Source of the DNA: Neobacillus piezotolerans
Lineage (GTDB): Bacteria; Bacillota; Bacilli; Bacillales; Cytobacillaceae
NCBI RefSeq assembly: GCF_003362805.1
Contig: NZ_QNQT01000001.1
Location: forward strand, 186,001-250,000
Length of the DNA stretch: 64,000 nucleotides
Direction of reading: 5' to 3'
The notes under the pieces were generated by a model. The model was not told the DNA's origin and searched no databases. It saw nothing but the letters and a program-made list of their open reading frames with translations. Made by a program: the position numbers and the translations under genes. Below, one piece after another: positions 36,076-44,640 of this stretch. Every line of letters begins with the position of its first letter. Position 1 is the stretch's first letter.

Positions 36076-36708
36076 ATGACCATAAAAGCGCTCGTTTTGA
36101 ATTGCAGCTTGAAGGACAGTACGCAGCCATCCAATACCCGCGCGCTGATAGATGAGATTGTCAAGATTTTTAATCAGAACGGCGTCGTAACGGAAGTGTT
36201 GAGAATGGCTGATTATAGCATCGGCTTTGGCGTTACCAACGAGGCGGTGAATGACAACGACCAATGGCCGGAGATTTTTGAAAAAGTGAAGCAGGCGGAT
36301 ATCCTCTTGCTTGGTTCTCCAATCTGGCTTGGCGAACAGAGCAGCCTGGCCACGTTGGTTGTTGAAAGATTGTACGGCGGCAGCAGCTTGACCAACGAAA
36401 AAGGCCAATATCTCTACTACAACAAAGTAGGCGGAGTGGTGGTCACCGGAAATGAAGACGGTGCGAAAAACGTTTCAAGCTATCTAATTTATGCACTGTC
36501 GCATATCGGGTTCACGATTCCTCCGAATGTTGATACGTATTGGGTAGGTGAAGCCGGTCCTGGTCCTTCTTTTATTGAAGCAAAAGGAAATCAAAACGAG
36601 TTTACGGTCCAGCATGCAAAAATTGCGGCTTACAATTTATTGCACTTTGCCCGTCTGTTGAAGGAACATCCGATTCCTGCGGAAGGGAATGTAATTGATT
36701 CCGAATAA
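36076..36708 (+). CDS. Flavodoxin-fold NAD(P)H-dependent FMN reductase-like protein
   Basis: 210 residues. The N-terminal strand and phosphate loop VLNCSLKDSTQPSNTRALID, the LLLGSPIWLGEQSS motif and GGVVVTGNEDGAKNVSSYL are typical of the NADPH-dependent FMN reductase/flavodoxin_2 superfamily. It likely binds FMN and reduces quinones, azo or nitro compounds, or acts as a flavodoxin-like carrier. It follows the MFS gene by 73 bp in the same direction with AAGGGAG before its ATG; cotranscription is possible. A strong terminator follows. Confidence 0.8.
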   Translation: MTIKALVLNCSLKDSTQPSNTRALIDEIVKIFNQNGVVTEVLRMADYSIGFGVTNEAVNDNDQWPEIFEKVKQADILLLGSPIWLGEQSSLATLVVERLYGGSSLTNEKGQYLYYNKVGGVVVTGNEDGAKNVSSYLIYALSHIGFTIPPNVDTYWVGEAGPGPSFIEAKGNQNEFTVQHAKIAAYNLLHFARLLKEHPIPAEGNVIDSE

Positions 36709-36756
36709 GCAGCCATTTGAAAGTGTAAAGTCCAAACAGCAAATAACAATTCAGTT

Positions 36757-36795
36757 GCAGTCCAATTTTTATGAATTGGACTGCTTCTTTTTTTG
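36757..36795 (+). terminator. Rho-independent terminator after the FMN reductase-like gene
   Basis: A perfect 11-bp stem GCAGTCCAATT/AATTGGACTGC is followed by TTC and seven T residues. Confidence 0.9.
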
Positions 36796-36909
36796 AAAAT
36801 AAAAATTCGGCAAATAAGAAGATAAATTATTTGTTTTAGTCAAAAAGACTTAGAGTTGAATAGCGTTAGCATGAGACCGAGTAATCATTTTTCTAATATA
36901 GTAATCCGC

Positions 36910-36963
36910 TTTACAAAACCTTAAGATTATCTTGTCAGACTCTTAACAAATCCTCCTTATAAT
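36910..36963 (+). promoter_or_regulatory. PhoP-box promoter of the 5'-nucleotidase gene
   Basis: Four TTHACA-like hexamers occur in exact 11-bp steps: TTTACA (36910), TTAAGA (36921), TTGTCA (36932) and TTAACA (36943). A TATAAT -10 box follows at 36958-36963. Tandem TT(A/C/T)ACA repeats just upstream of the -10 are how B. subtilis PhoP-activated promoters look. The downstream gene is a secreted nucleotidase, a natural phosphate-starvation target. Confidence 0.8.
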
Positions 36964-36998
36964 CACACTGTATTTATTTTTAATAAGGGGGAAAATTC

Positions 36999-38618
36999 AT
37001 GGCTTTTTTAAGCAACAAAGTAGTAGCTGCTTCTTTGTCAGTTAGTTTATTGATGACTGGGATGATTGGCAGCTCAGTTTCAGCTAAGGTTCCACCCGGT
37101 GTTGAGAAGAAAGAGAATGTAAAAGTACAAATATTGAGCGTGAACGACCTTCACGGCAAAATCAATGTAAGTGAACAGCTGAAAAATGATCCAAACACCT
37201 ATGGAAACGCAGCTTTCCTTGCTACATATCTTCGCAAGCATGAAAAAACGAATGAAAACACGCTGATTGTACATTCCGGGGACATGGTTGGAGGAAGCCC
37301 GCCCGTATCGGCTCTCTATCAAGATGAACCTACCGTTGAAATCATGGAAACAATCGGATTTGATGTTGGAACGCTTGGCAACCACGAGTTTGATGAAGGT
37401 GTCGACGAGCTGCTTCGATTAACCAATGGCGGAGACCATCCGAATGGAACAGTTGACTATGACGGCATCGATTTTCCAATGGTAGCGGCCAACGTAGTTT
37501 ATAAGGACAGCGGAGAACTGGTACTGCCGCCATACTATATTAAAAATGTAAAAGGGCAGAAGATTGGCTTCATCGGCGTTACGACTACCGAAACACCAAA
37601 CATGGTCGTAGCAAAAGGAATCACCAATGTTGAATTCACAGATGAAGCAGAAGCGATCAACAAGTATGTCCCGGAACTAACCAAGCGTGGGGTGGAAGCG
37701 ATTGTTATGCTGGCACACGTTCCTGGAAGCCAGGCCGGTGAATCTGCAACAGGGGATATTGCTGAGTTGGCCACAGAAATTAACGATAAGGTCGATGTAA
37801 TTTTTGCTGCCCACAATCATCAAAAGGTTGATGCAACAGTAGACAATAAGCTGATTGTACAAGCCGGGGAATATGGAAAGGCCTTTGCTGATATCGATCT
37901 TGAAATTGATCCAGTGACAGGAGATATTGTTAAAAAAGAGGCCGAAATCGTGGATGTCATCCAACAGGGAGTCACTCCGGACCCTGAGGTTTCCGCCATT
38001 TTGGAAAAATACTCAACTGCGATCGCGCCTAAATTGAATGAAGTCATCGGGCAGGCAGCCAACTTTATGCAAGGCGGTTATATCACAAAAAATCATTTTG
38101 GCGACAACGCACTTGGGAATCTGATTGCCGACGGAATGAATGCTGCAGCGGGAAGTGACTTTGCCATGATGAATGGCGGCGGGATCCGTGCCAACCTGAA
38201 TGCGGGAGAAATTACGTGGGAAGAATTGTACAATATCCAGCCATTTGGCAATACATTGGTTACAATCGAAGTACAGGGATCAGAAATGGATGAAATTGTG
38301 AATGCGCAAATTTCTTCCTACGGCCCAGATGCCTCCATTGGCGGCTTCCATTACAAATGGGATAGCGCAACCGGCAAAGTGACTGAAATCACCTTGGCTG
38401 ATGGGGCTCCAATTGATCAGAACGCAATGTACACACTGACAGTCAACAACTACATGTATGATCATTACTCTGACAAATACAAGCTTCGTGCCTACGGCGA
38501 AAATCCTGTTCAGGGGCCGGAAGACCTGCAAGCAACTGTTGATTTTGTAAAGAGCTTCACATCTCCAATCACTTACGAAGCTGAAGGACGCATCATCAAT
38601 ATTTCAGCAGCGCAATAA
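36999..38618 (+). CDS. Secreted 5'-nucleotidase / UDP-sugar hydrolase family metallophosphoesterase
   Basis: 539 residues. Signal peptide ending SVSA; metallophosphatase domain about 40-320 with NDLHGK, SGDMVGG, GNHEFD and AHNHQ metal motifs; 5'-nucleotidase C-terminal domain about 350-535 with GDNALGNLIADGM, NGGGIRANL and the stacking segment YNIQPFGNT. It releases phosphate from nucleotides (and perhaps UDP-sugars) outside the cell. The four-repeat Pho box indicates induction under phosphate limitation. No LPxTG or SLH anchor is seen; coding-like sequence continues in frame after the stop, hinting that the ancestral protein was longer. Confidence 0.9.
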   Translation: MAFLSNKVVAASLSVSLLMTGMIGSSVSAKVPPGVEKKENVKVQILSVNDLHGKINVSEQLKNDPNTYGNAAFLATYLRKHEKTNENTLIVHSGDMVGGSPPVSALYQDEPTVEIMETIGFDVGTLGNHEFDEGVDELLRLTNGGDHPNGTVDYDGIDFPMVAANVVYKDSGELVLPPYYIKNVKGQKIGFIGVTTTETPNMVVAKGITNVEFTDEAEAINKYVPELTKRGVEAIVMLAHVPGSQAGESATGDIAELATEINDKVDVIFAAHNHQKVDATVDNKLIVQAGEYGKAFADIDLEIDPVTGDIVKKEAEIVDVIQQGVTPDPEVSAILEKYSTAIAPKLNEVIGQAANFMQGGYITKNHFGDNALGNLIADGMNAAAGSDFAMMNGGGIRANLNAGEITWEELYNIQPFGNTLVTIEVQGSEMDEIVNAQISSYGPDASIGGFHYKWDSATGKVTEITLADGAPIDQNAMYTLTVNNYMYDHYSDKYKLRAYGENPVQGPEDLQATVDFVKSFTSPITYEAEGRIINISAAQ

Positions 38619-38714
38619 ATAGGGCTGATGGCTTTGCCACCTGGTTACGGCGTAACAGTTTATAACGGGAAAAATTTCTATGTATCCCAAAAAGCATTGA
38701 ATCTGTCAAAATAA
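38619..38714 (+). pseudogene. In-frame coding-like tail beyond the nucleotidase stop codon
   Basis: Directly after the TAA at 38616-38618 the same frame stays open for 31 codons and ends at TAA 38714. From an internal ATG at 38628 it reads MALPPGYGVTVYNG then KNFYVSQKALNLSK. The composition is protein-like and there is no ribosome binding site before that ATG. It is most simply the remnant of a lost C-terminal module of the nucleotidase. Confidence 0.35.
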
Positions 38715-38728
38715 TAGCTTGAAAAATT

Positions 38729-38764
38729 GTGCTTCCCAGATCATCTGGGGAAGCACTTTTTTTA
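38729..38764 (+). terminator. Rho-independent terminator of the 5'-nucleotidase gene
   Basis: GTGCTTCCCAGA/TCTGGGGAAGCAC hairpin followed by seven T residues. Confidence 0.88.
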
Positions 38765-38952
38765 TTTACGACTTTAGTCAGTGGAGCTCGCGATAGCGAG
38801 CGTAACATAAAACACCTGCTATGCAGGGGCGCGTCGGAATTTCATAAAAAGAACGTTATTTTTATTTATAAAGAACTTCTTGTGTGCTACTTTTGGATAA
38901 ATACGGTAAAATGGAGTGAGTACAATATTTTCAAGTGGGAGTGGGGAGAAAA

Positions 38953-41550
38953 TTGATTTTTGTGGGAAATAGGAGAAATGTGTTGGCGAGGGTATCCGTG
39001 CTTCTTTTACTTTTTTCATTGCTGTCCCCGGTTTCAACAGGAATTGCTGCGAGTGATGTTACGCCTCCGAAGCTTACAAGTTTATCGCTTTCCGGGACAG
39101 AAGCTACAATGCGCGAATCAATCACCCTGAGCGCGGAATTGCTGGAAGAAGAGTCAGGGGTGGATGTTGCTTATGCATATTATTCTGGTCCAACCGGCGG
39201 TTCAAAGACTGTCTATTTAATTTACAATGATGAGACTGCAAATTATGATGGAACATTCGATGTTTCTACATATGATGATGCGGGCCAGTGGAAACTTTCA
39301 TCCGTTTATTTAAAGGACAAACAGGGGAATGGATATCGGATTTATCATCGAGAGACTCCGTATCAAGGTTCAAACTATGAATATCGGAATCTATCCCAGT
39401 ACAATATTGAAGTGTATGGCACCTTGGTCGATGATACCGCCCCGAGGCTAGGTGATTTTTCTATTTCCTCATCAAGCGCAAATGGCGGAGAGTCGATTAC
39501 ATTATCAGCGGATATTATTGAAGAAGGGTCTGGGGTTGAGTATGTTCACCTAAGCTATGTCCCCCCGGGTGGCGATAGTGAAAGCGGCAAACCGATTGAG
39601 CTGTCTTATAACGAGGAAACCGGAAAGTATGAAGGCAGTTTTTATGCTGATCCGTATGATCTTCCTGGAACTTGGTCGATTGGCACGATCCAAATGGGGG
39701 ATAAGCTCTATAACCATTATACTTACCGGAATGGGGAGACACCGTATGATGGGGGTTACTACGAAGTAACTGATTTAAGTGCTTATAATATAGAAGTTGT
39801 AGGAACTGTAGGGGATACTACACCACCGCAATTGAATGGATTTTCCGTTTCACAAACAACAATTATCCAAGGGGAACAAGTACATCTGTCGGCGGACATT
39901 GTTGACGAACTGTCCGGGGTGGAGCAAGTTTTTGTTTATTATTCGACTCCTCTTGGCCGCTACGATACAAGAGATGTAGAGTTATTCTATAATCCTGGGA
40001 CTTCCAGGTATGAAGGGGTATTGGCGATAAGCGAATCCGACCCAGCCGGCAGCTGGCCGCTCTATGGGATTGAAGTTGTTGATCAAAAAGGTAATTTCTT
40101 TATGTATTATAATAGTTTGGAAGGTTCCAAAGGCCGGACGTTTGAACACAGGGATATGTCTCATGCCAATATCCTTGTGAAGGCGCCGGATACCTCTGCA
40201 CCTGAAACATCGATTGATGTCCAGGGCCAGGAAGGCGTTAACGGCTGGTATGGTTCGAGCGTGACTATTTCACTCACCGCTGCCGACAATGGTGCCGGTG
40301 TGGAAAAAACGCTTTACCGAATCAATGGAGGAGAATGGCTCGAATATGCCGGCACGTTTAGTCTTTCAACAGATGGTACAACGAATGTTGAATTTAAGAG
40401 CATTGACAATGCCGGCAATGAAGAAAGTGTAAATGCGAGGACAATCAAAATCGATACACTAAAACCAGTGACTGCAATCGGTGATATTCCTTCATATCCG
40501 GTAAAAGTAGATGTGCCGCTTTCCTTTTATGCTCTAGATGAAACGTCCGGCATTGCAAGGACGGAGTACAGAGTGAACGGAGGAAATTGGATCCAATATG
40601 TGTCTCCAACTTATGTAAGAACTGAAGGAACAAATACTGTGGAATATCGAAGTCTTGACATGGCGGGCAATGCCGAGGATGTAAAGAAAGTTGAGTTCAT
40701 TATCGATAAAACTGCTCCTACGACTAGTTCTTCCGTCAAGGATGGCTGGACCAACGGTGATGCGGAAGTAAGCCTGACAGCTGCTGATACCATTTCCGGC
40801 GTGGCAAAAACCGAATACAGGCTAAATGGAGGAAGTTGGGCCGTTTACACGAGTCCAGTCATGATAAGCGGACAGGGCATAAATACCTTTGAGTACAGAA
40901 GTATTGACAAGGCTGGCAATGTTGAAGCGACAAAGCAGGTGGAGGTTAAAGTCGATAAAACAGCCCCGATGACCACTACTTCCTTCAAGGATGGCTGGTA
41001 TAATAGCGATGCAACTTTAAGCCTTGTAAGAAGCGATTCCCATTCGGGGGTAGCCAAAACCGAATATAGGCTTAATGGCGGTGCGTGGGCAACATATACT
41101 GGCAGCATTGTTGTCCCTGCTGAAGGAATCAATACACTGGAGTACCGCAGTGTGGATTTTGCAGGCAATTGGGAAGACATCAAAACCGTGCAAGTGAAAA
41201 TTGATAAAACCAGGCCATCTTTGAATGTTACGTTTAATCCGTCTGTCATTATTGGCAACACCGGCAAGCTTGTCTATGTGAAGGCTAATGTGGATGCGCG
41301 GGATGCCTTGTCCGGCATTGCTTCGTTCGAACTGGTGTCAATCACAAGCAGCCAGCCCGATGTCGTGAATGGTAAGAAAATACCTGAACCGGATATACAG
41401 GGTGCCGAATACGGAACTGCCGACACAGACTTTTATTTGCGGAATGAAATAAGCGGTTCGGACCGAGTCTATACCATTACGTATAAAGCGTTTGACAACG
41501 CCGGAAACACGACTGTAATTGCGTCAACTATTATGGTGAAAAAGAAATAA
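38953..41550 (+). CDS. Large secreted protein with Ig-like and OmpL47-type beta repeats
   Basis: About 865 residues. The TTG at 38953 is preferred since GTGGGGAG ends 4-5 bp upstream; a GTG at 38935 precedes that site. Signal peptide ending GIAA. Three N-terminal repeats of about 120 residues begin D(V/D/T)T(P/A)P and contain ESITLSAELLEEESGV, ESITLSADIIEEGSGV and EQVHLSADIVDELSGV. Four OmpL47-like repeats of about 85-90 residues follow, each with (G/N)VAKTEYRLNGGSW-like and NTxEYRSxDxAGN motifs. A last Ig-like part ends YKAFDNAGNTT. No enzyme domain or wall anchor is visible. It probably acts as an extracellular adhesin or matrix protein; function unknown. Confidence 0.8.
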   Translation: MIFVGNRRNVLARVSVLLLLFSLLSPVSTGIAASDVTPPKLTSLSLSGTEATMRESITLSAELLEEESGVDVAYAYYSGPTGGSKTVYLIYNDETANYDGTFDVSTYDDAGQWKLSSVYLKDKQGNGYRIYHRETPYQGSNYEYRNLSQYNIEVYGTLVDDTAPRLGDFSISSSSANGGESITLSADIIEEGSGVEYVHLSYVPPGGDSESGKPIELSYNEETGKYEGSFYADPYDLPGTWSIGTIQMGDKLYNHYTYRNGETPYDGGYYEVTDLSAYNIEVVGTVGDTTPPQLNGFSVSQTTIIQGEQVHLSADIVDELSGVEQVFVYYSTPLGRYDTRDVELFYNPGTSRYEGVLAISESDPAGSWPLYGIEVVDQKGNFFMYYNSLEGSKGRTFEHRDMSHANILVKAPDTSAPETSIDVQGQEGVNGWYGSSVTISLTAADNGAGVEKTLYRINGGEWLEYAGTFSLSTDGTTNVEFKSIDNAGNEESVNARTIKIDTLKPVTAIGDIPSYPVKVDVPLSFYALDETSGIARTEYRVNGGNWIQYVSPTYVRTEGTNTVEYRSLDMAGNAEDVKKVEFIIDKTAPTTSSSVKDGWTNGDAEVSLTAADTISGVAKTEYRLNGGSWAVYTSPVMISGQGINTFEYRSIDKAGNVEATKQVEVKVDKTAPMTTTSFKDGWYNSDATLSLVRSDSHSGVAKTEYRLNGGAWATYTGSIVVPAEGINTLEYRSVDFAGNWEDIKTVQVKIDKTRPSLNVTFNPSVIIGNTGKLVYVKANVDARDALSGIASFELVSITSSQPDVVNGKKIPEPDIQGAEYGTADTDFYLRNEISGSDRVYTITYKAFDNAGNTTVIASTIMVKKK

Positions 41551-41588
41551 GTTAATATTTTTGCAGTGCAATAATAGCTTTTTTAAAG

Positions 41589-41622
41589 AAGAGTTTGCCC
41601 CTTTTCAGGCAAGCTCTTTTTG
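41589..41622 (+). terminator. Rho-independent terminator of the beta-repeat protein gene
   Basis: AGAGTTTGCC/GGCAAGCTCT (one G-U pair) with an 8-nt loop, followed by TTTTTGT. Confidence 0.85.
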
Positions 41623-41736
41623 TATTCTCCTCGAAGTTCCCTCTCCCCGAATTCATTTTAGTGCATTTTATAAAAGAATCGCCCAAAATAGTAAGCTTTT
41701 AAAGGAGTTAACTTTTATTACTGGATAAAGGAAGTA

Positions 41737-41759
41737 TAGTTTAAAAGACTACTAAACTA
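41737..41759 (+). other. Inverted repeat TAGTTTA-N9-TAAACTA
   Basis: A perfect 7-bp inverted repeat about 100 bp upstream of the small gene at 41855. It could be an operator; the protein that would bind it is unknown. Confidence 0.25.
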
Positions 41760-41854
41760 GAACGGAGGGATTGGAGGCGGATGAACCCAGCCTACTTTAA
41801 TTGAATAAGAATCATCCTCAAAGAGAAAACTACAAAAAACTCTGGAGGAAAGTA

Positions 41855-42022
41855 ATGAGAGACAAAATAGTAAAACATCAACATAACCATAATATAAGCG
41901 ACGTTAAAAAGGAAGGGCGATTAGAGGTAAGCGAAATAGATTACGGTCTGGAAGCGGTTGAGAAAGGGACTGATTTCGCGGAAGGAGATCAAAATGACCT
42001 TCCATATTGTGGTGGTTTATAA
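41855..42022 (+). CDS. Small hypothetical protein, 55 residues
   Basis: ATG 41855 follows GGAGG (41844-41848) at 6 bp. The product is highly charged and hydrophilic (MRDKIVKHQHNHNISD, then SEIDYGLEAVEKGTDFAEGD) and ends in CGGL. No signal peptide or membrane segment. Short charged proteins with a YG(L/M)E motif are common in Bacillaceae, but no family is assigned. The 3' end abuts a decayed 3D-domain fragment. Confidence 0.5.
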   Translation: MRDKIVKHQHNHNISDVKKEGRLEVSEIDYGLEAVEKGTDFAEGDQNDLPYCGGL

Positions 42023-42025
42023 AGG

Positions 42026-42127
42026 TTGGTGAAAAAGATTTTTAATATAAAAATAAAATGTTTCATCCCTGACCGCAAAAAAAGTCTTCAGTTGGGATTG
42101 AATACTGTTAAAGTTTATTGCTTAAAT
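42026..42127 (+). pseudogene. Decayed C-terminal fragment of a 3D-domain (YocH-like) protein
   Basis: The frame reads KIKCFIPDRKKSLQLGLNTV followed by KVYC. It lines up with the C-terminus of the intact LysM-3D protein at 19.8-20.3 kb (KIDVFIPDHKKALQWGTKTI then KIKVYY). Just before it, GGTGAAAAAGAT matches the GDKG codons of the 3D motif, but about five codons of the motif and everything upstream are missing. No ribosome binding site is present, so it is a relic. Confidence 0.7.
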
Positions 42128-42129
42128 CG

Positions 42130-42171
42130 AGAGGCTGTTCCAAAAACATATTGGGAACAGCCTCTTTTTTT
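42130..42171 (+). terminator. Rho-independent terminator beside the 3D-domain relic
   Basis: GAGGCTGTTC/GAACAGCCTC stem followed by seven T residues, still placed right after the relic's end as in a functional gene. Confidence 0.85.
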
Positions 42172-42344
42172 GTCAGCATTTTTAACACATTATTCTGTCC
42201 ATGACCTCATATGAATTTAATTATGAAACGATAGGAACACGTATGAAATGGGGTTACTTGCCCGGTATTGCTGTCATGAAGGCAAAAGCAGTGACAGTGA
42301 AGAATAGGAAGCAGTAAAAATAATTCGAGAGAAGGAAAACACTC

Positions 42345-42800
42345 ATGCCAAGCGGAGTTTACAGCATTGATTTGAATGTGCCGATAGAAAAAGTATGGAG
42401 TTTTGTTCGTTTCATTAATAATTGGGCGCCACTTGTCCCAGGGTATATCGAACATGAAATCATAAGCAATACAGAATCTACATGGGCTTTTCAAGGGGAA
42501 TTCGGTTTTATAAAGAAAACAATTGAAATGAAAGTTGAGATTACAAGGTGGGAAGAGCCTGTCAGAGTCAACTTTGACCTAACAGGCCTTTCTGATAACT
42601 TTGCCGGAAACGGCTATTTTAAAGCGGAAAAGCTGAACGGCACTTCCACCCGAATGACCGGCTGCCTGAACATTACAGCATACGGAATAAAAGGGCCAAT
42701 GGCCAACAGCATTTTAAAAAATTTTGTACCACAAACTACTGAAGAACTTACAACTGCCGTCGCGAATAAAATTTTGGAAATTCAAAATCCCAGCGCCTAA
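42345..42800 (+). CDS. SRPBCC (CoxG/START-like) family protein
   Basis: 151 residues with the helix-grip pattern of polyketide cyclase/CoxG-type proteins: SIDLNVPIEKVWSFVRFINN at the N-terminus, WAPLVPGYIEHEII, and a long C-terminal helix. Such proteins bind hydrophobic ligands in a central cavity, and CoxG relatives aid membrane recruitment of CO dehydrogenase. No CO dehydrogenase genes are present here, so the ligand is unknown. ATG 42345 follows GAGAGAAGG. Confidence 0.7.
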   Translation: MPSGVYSIDLNVPIEKVWSFVRFINNWAPLVPGYIEHEIISNTESTWAFQGEFGFIKKTIEMKVEITRWEEPVRVNFDLTGLSDNFAGNGYFKAEKLNGTSTRMTGCLNITAYGIKGPMANSILKNFVPQTTEELTTAVANKILEIQNPSA

Positions 42801-42878
42801 TTTCAAGCTTGGTGGAGCTGAATTAAATCTTATATAGAATGAACCAAAGAATATTACCTGCGGCAGATTCTCACCCAG

Positions 42879-43541
42879 TTATGCGAGTTTAAGAATGATA
42901 GCGAATACGTAATATATCGATAATAGACAAACGAAAATTAAATAGGCCAACATGCTTCGTCTAAATACACGCAGTGAAATTCCGGAAGCGAGAGCGTAAT
43001 GGGAAGCTGTTAATCCGGACAAAATGCCCATGATCAAAAACCATGGCTCATAAAACAAGAGGGACCATAACGCCAGACTATGGACATCAAGGGAAGTCCA
43101 ATCTGTGAATTGAATGGTAATAATACCCGCCAGGTGTAGGGATTTTGTAATCATCCCACTGATTCCATGTACGATTAAAATAGCAGTACAAAAAAGGGTA
43201 GGGATTAGTATGAAAAGGGGGTGGATGTTTTTCCCTCCAATGAACGGCACCCGATTTGGGACAACTCTTCCCAATGGCTTCACAAGGGAAATTAAAATGA
43301 ACCCACAGGCCATGATCAATACCCCGGCAACGTAACTTGCCATTTGCAATGCTTCGGGATTCTCATACTGTCCCGGAAGGCCTATCGTTCCGCCGGCAGC
43401 TTGATAAAATCGGACAAAAACGGCATACATGACTGCCCATAAGCACCCGATGTAAGCTGGCCATACTGCTTTCTTCGACCATTGTTCAAAGGCATTCAGA
43501 CTATCGGTTTGAGTGTCCAAATTGTACATTTTTTCATTCAT
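42879..43541 (-). CDS. Polytopic membrane protein with PFIGGK motif (second of pair)
   Basis: 220 residues from ATG 43541, 8 bp after AGGAGG; ATG 43544 is an equal alternative. About six hydrophobic segments. The conserved stretch GRVVPNRVPFIGGKNIHP matches GEVFPRWFPFIGGKRVP in the gene upstream, and the same G-x-V-x-P-x-x-x-P-(F/x)-(I/L)-x-G-(K/R) stretch is frequent in actinobacterial membrane proteins of unknown function. It starts 17 bp after its partner's stop. Function unknown; it sits downstream of a two-component system in the same direction. Confidence 0.7.
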   Translation of the reverse strand: MNEKMYNLDTQTDSLNAFEQWSKKAVWPAYIGCLWAVMYAVFVRFYQAAGGTIGLPGQYENPEALQMASYVAGVLIMACGFILISLVKPLGRVVPNRVPFIGGKNIHPLFILIPTLFCTAILIVHGISGMITKSLHLAGIITIQFTDWTSLDVHSLALWSLLFYEPWFLIMGILSGLTASHYALASGISLRVFRRSMLAYLIFVCLLSIYYVFAIILKLA

Positions 43542-43557
43542 CATATATTCCTCCTTT

Positions 43558-44619
43558 TTAACCTCTTCCACAAGTGGAACATTGGCCGCGCCGGCGATAA
43601 TAGTAGGCGATCGCGGCCAGCCCAAGAGCCACTCCCCATGGCACCCAAAAAATCATTGGCCCCATAGGTCCCCAGCCTTGACTGTGTAAACTATTTTCCA
43701 TCGACGTGAGATGAAATGCCATTGCGAAAATGCCAGATGTAAAGACAAATCCTGCAGCTGTTATAGCTATGGCAACAATGGAGGCTGGAATGACCGCAAG
43801 CATGATGGGGACTCTTTTTCCGCCAATGAACGGGAACCAGCGCGGAAAAACTTCACCCCATTTTTGGATCAAACCGAGTGTAAGGATACCTCCGGTTATG
43901 CATAAGGAGCCAAAAACCAATTCCGTCACATGTGCCATCGGATTCGCGCTCGAGAACTCCTTAAGGAACTGCGGATCAACTCCTAAAGGAATATCGAGTG
44001 CCCACGCAAAGCGGGTTAACGCGTAAGGAATGGGAGCAAATACTGCAATCATAGTCAGCCATTTTCCCCACCGTACCAATGCGGGAACTTCTCCGCCATC
44101 GGTCCGCCCGCAAAATTTACATGCTTGGCGGGTTTCTCTTTGGTAAATAACAGCGGCCATCATCCAAAGCAGCGCGCCTATTATACAAAAAATTTGATTC
44201 AACATTTGCCAGTTAAACCCGAATTTAAATAAAAATGCATAAGCCATTGCGGAAATTAACATCGTATCAGGAATAAACAGGAGCAGCGCAACAGCAAATC
44301 CCCATAAATAGGCAATAGCAAAACGGCGATAAAAAACATTTAATTGCCGTTTTTGAATGGCATGGCCTAAAACAACGCTAAAAAGGCATAGAGTGGCAAA
44401 AACAATACCGCCAACTTTTGGATGAAGATGGGTAACCATGGCCGTGAACAATCCCATACCGTCATTTTTATACGGATATCCGGCGCCATCCAATAACCAA
44501 TAGAGATGAATTGCCCCATACAGTACCGACCATAATATGGCTGCATGGCCAATCCATGAGGGCCAGCGGTTAACGATTGTTTTTGCTTCATAATTGAGTA
44601 GAGGCGATGTAAGTTTCAA
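43558..44619 (-). CDS. Polytopic membrane protein with PFIGGK motif and two CxxC pairs
   Basis: About 353 residues from TTG 44619, which has AAAGGATGA 5-6 bp upstream; ATG 44628 directly abuts the AAAGG and is less likely. About eight hydrophobic segments; the N-terminal AIHLYWLLDGAGYPY is reminiscent of DUF3995-type membrane proteins. Two cysteine pairs occur, CKFCGRTDGG in a middle loop and CSTCGRG at the extreme C-terminus, suggesting metal or redox function. The motif GEVFPRWFPFIGGKRVP links it to the next gene. It is preceded by a terminator-like hairpin after the histidine kinase, so it may be partly independent of that operon. Function unknown. Confidence 0.7.
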   Translation of the reverse strand: MKLTSPLLNYEAKTIVNRWPSWIGHAAILWSVLYGAIHLYWLLDGAGYPYKNDGMGLFTAMVTHLHPKVGGIVFATLCLFSVVLGHAIQKRQLNVFYRRFAIAYLWGFAVALLLFIPDTMLISAMAYAFLFKFGFNWQMLNQIFCIIGALLWMMAAVIYQRETRQACKFCGRTDGGEVPALVRWGKWLTMIAVFAPIPYALTRFAWALDIPLGVDPQFLKEFSSANPMAHVTELVFGSLCITGGILTLGLIQKWGEVFPRWFPFIGGKRVPIMLAVIPASIVAIAITAAGFVFTSGIFAMAFHLTSMENSLHSQGWGPMGPMIFWVPWGVALGLAAIAYYYRRRGQCSTCGRG

Positions 44620-44640
44620 CGTAATCATCCTTTCTTTTTT

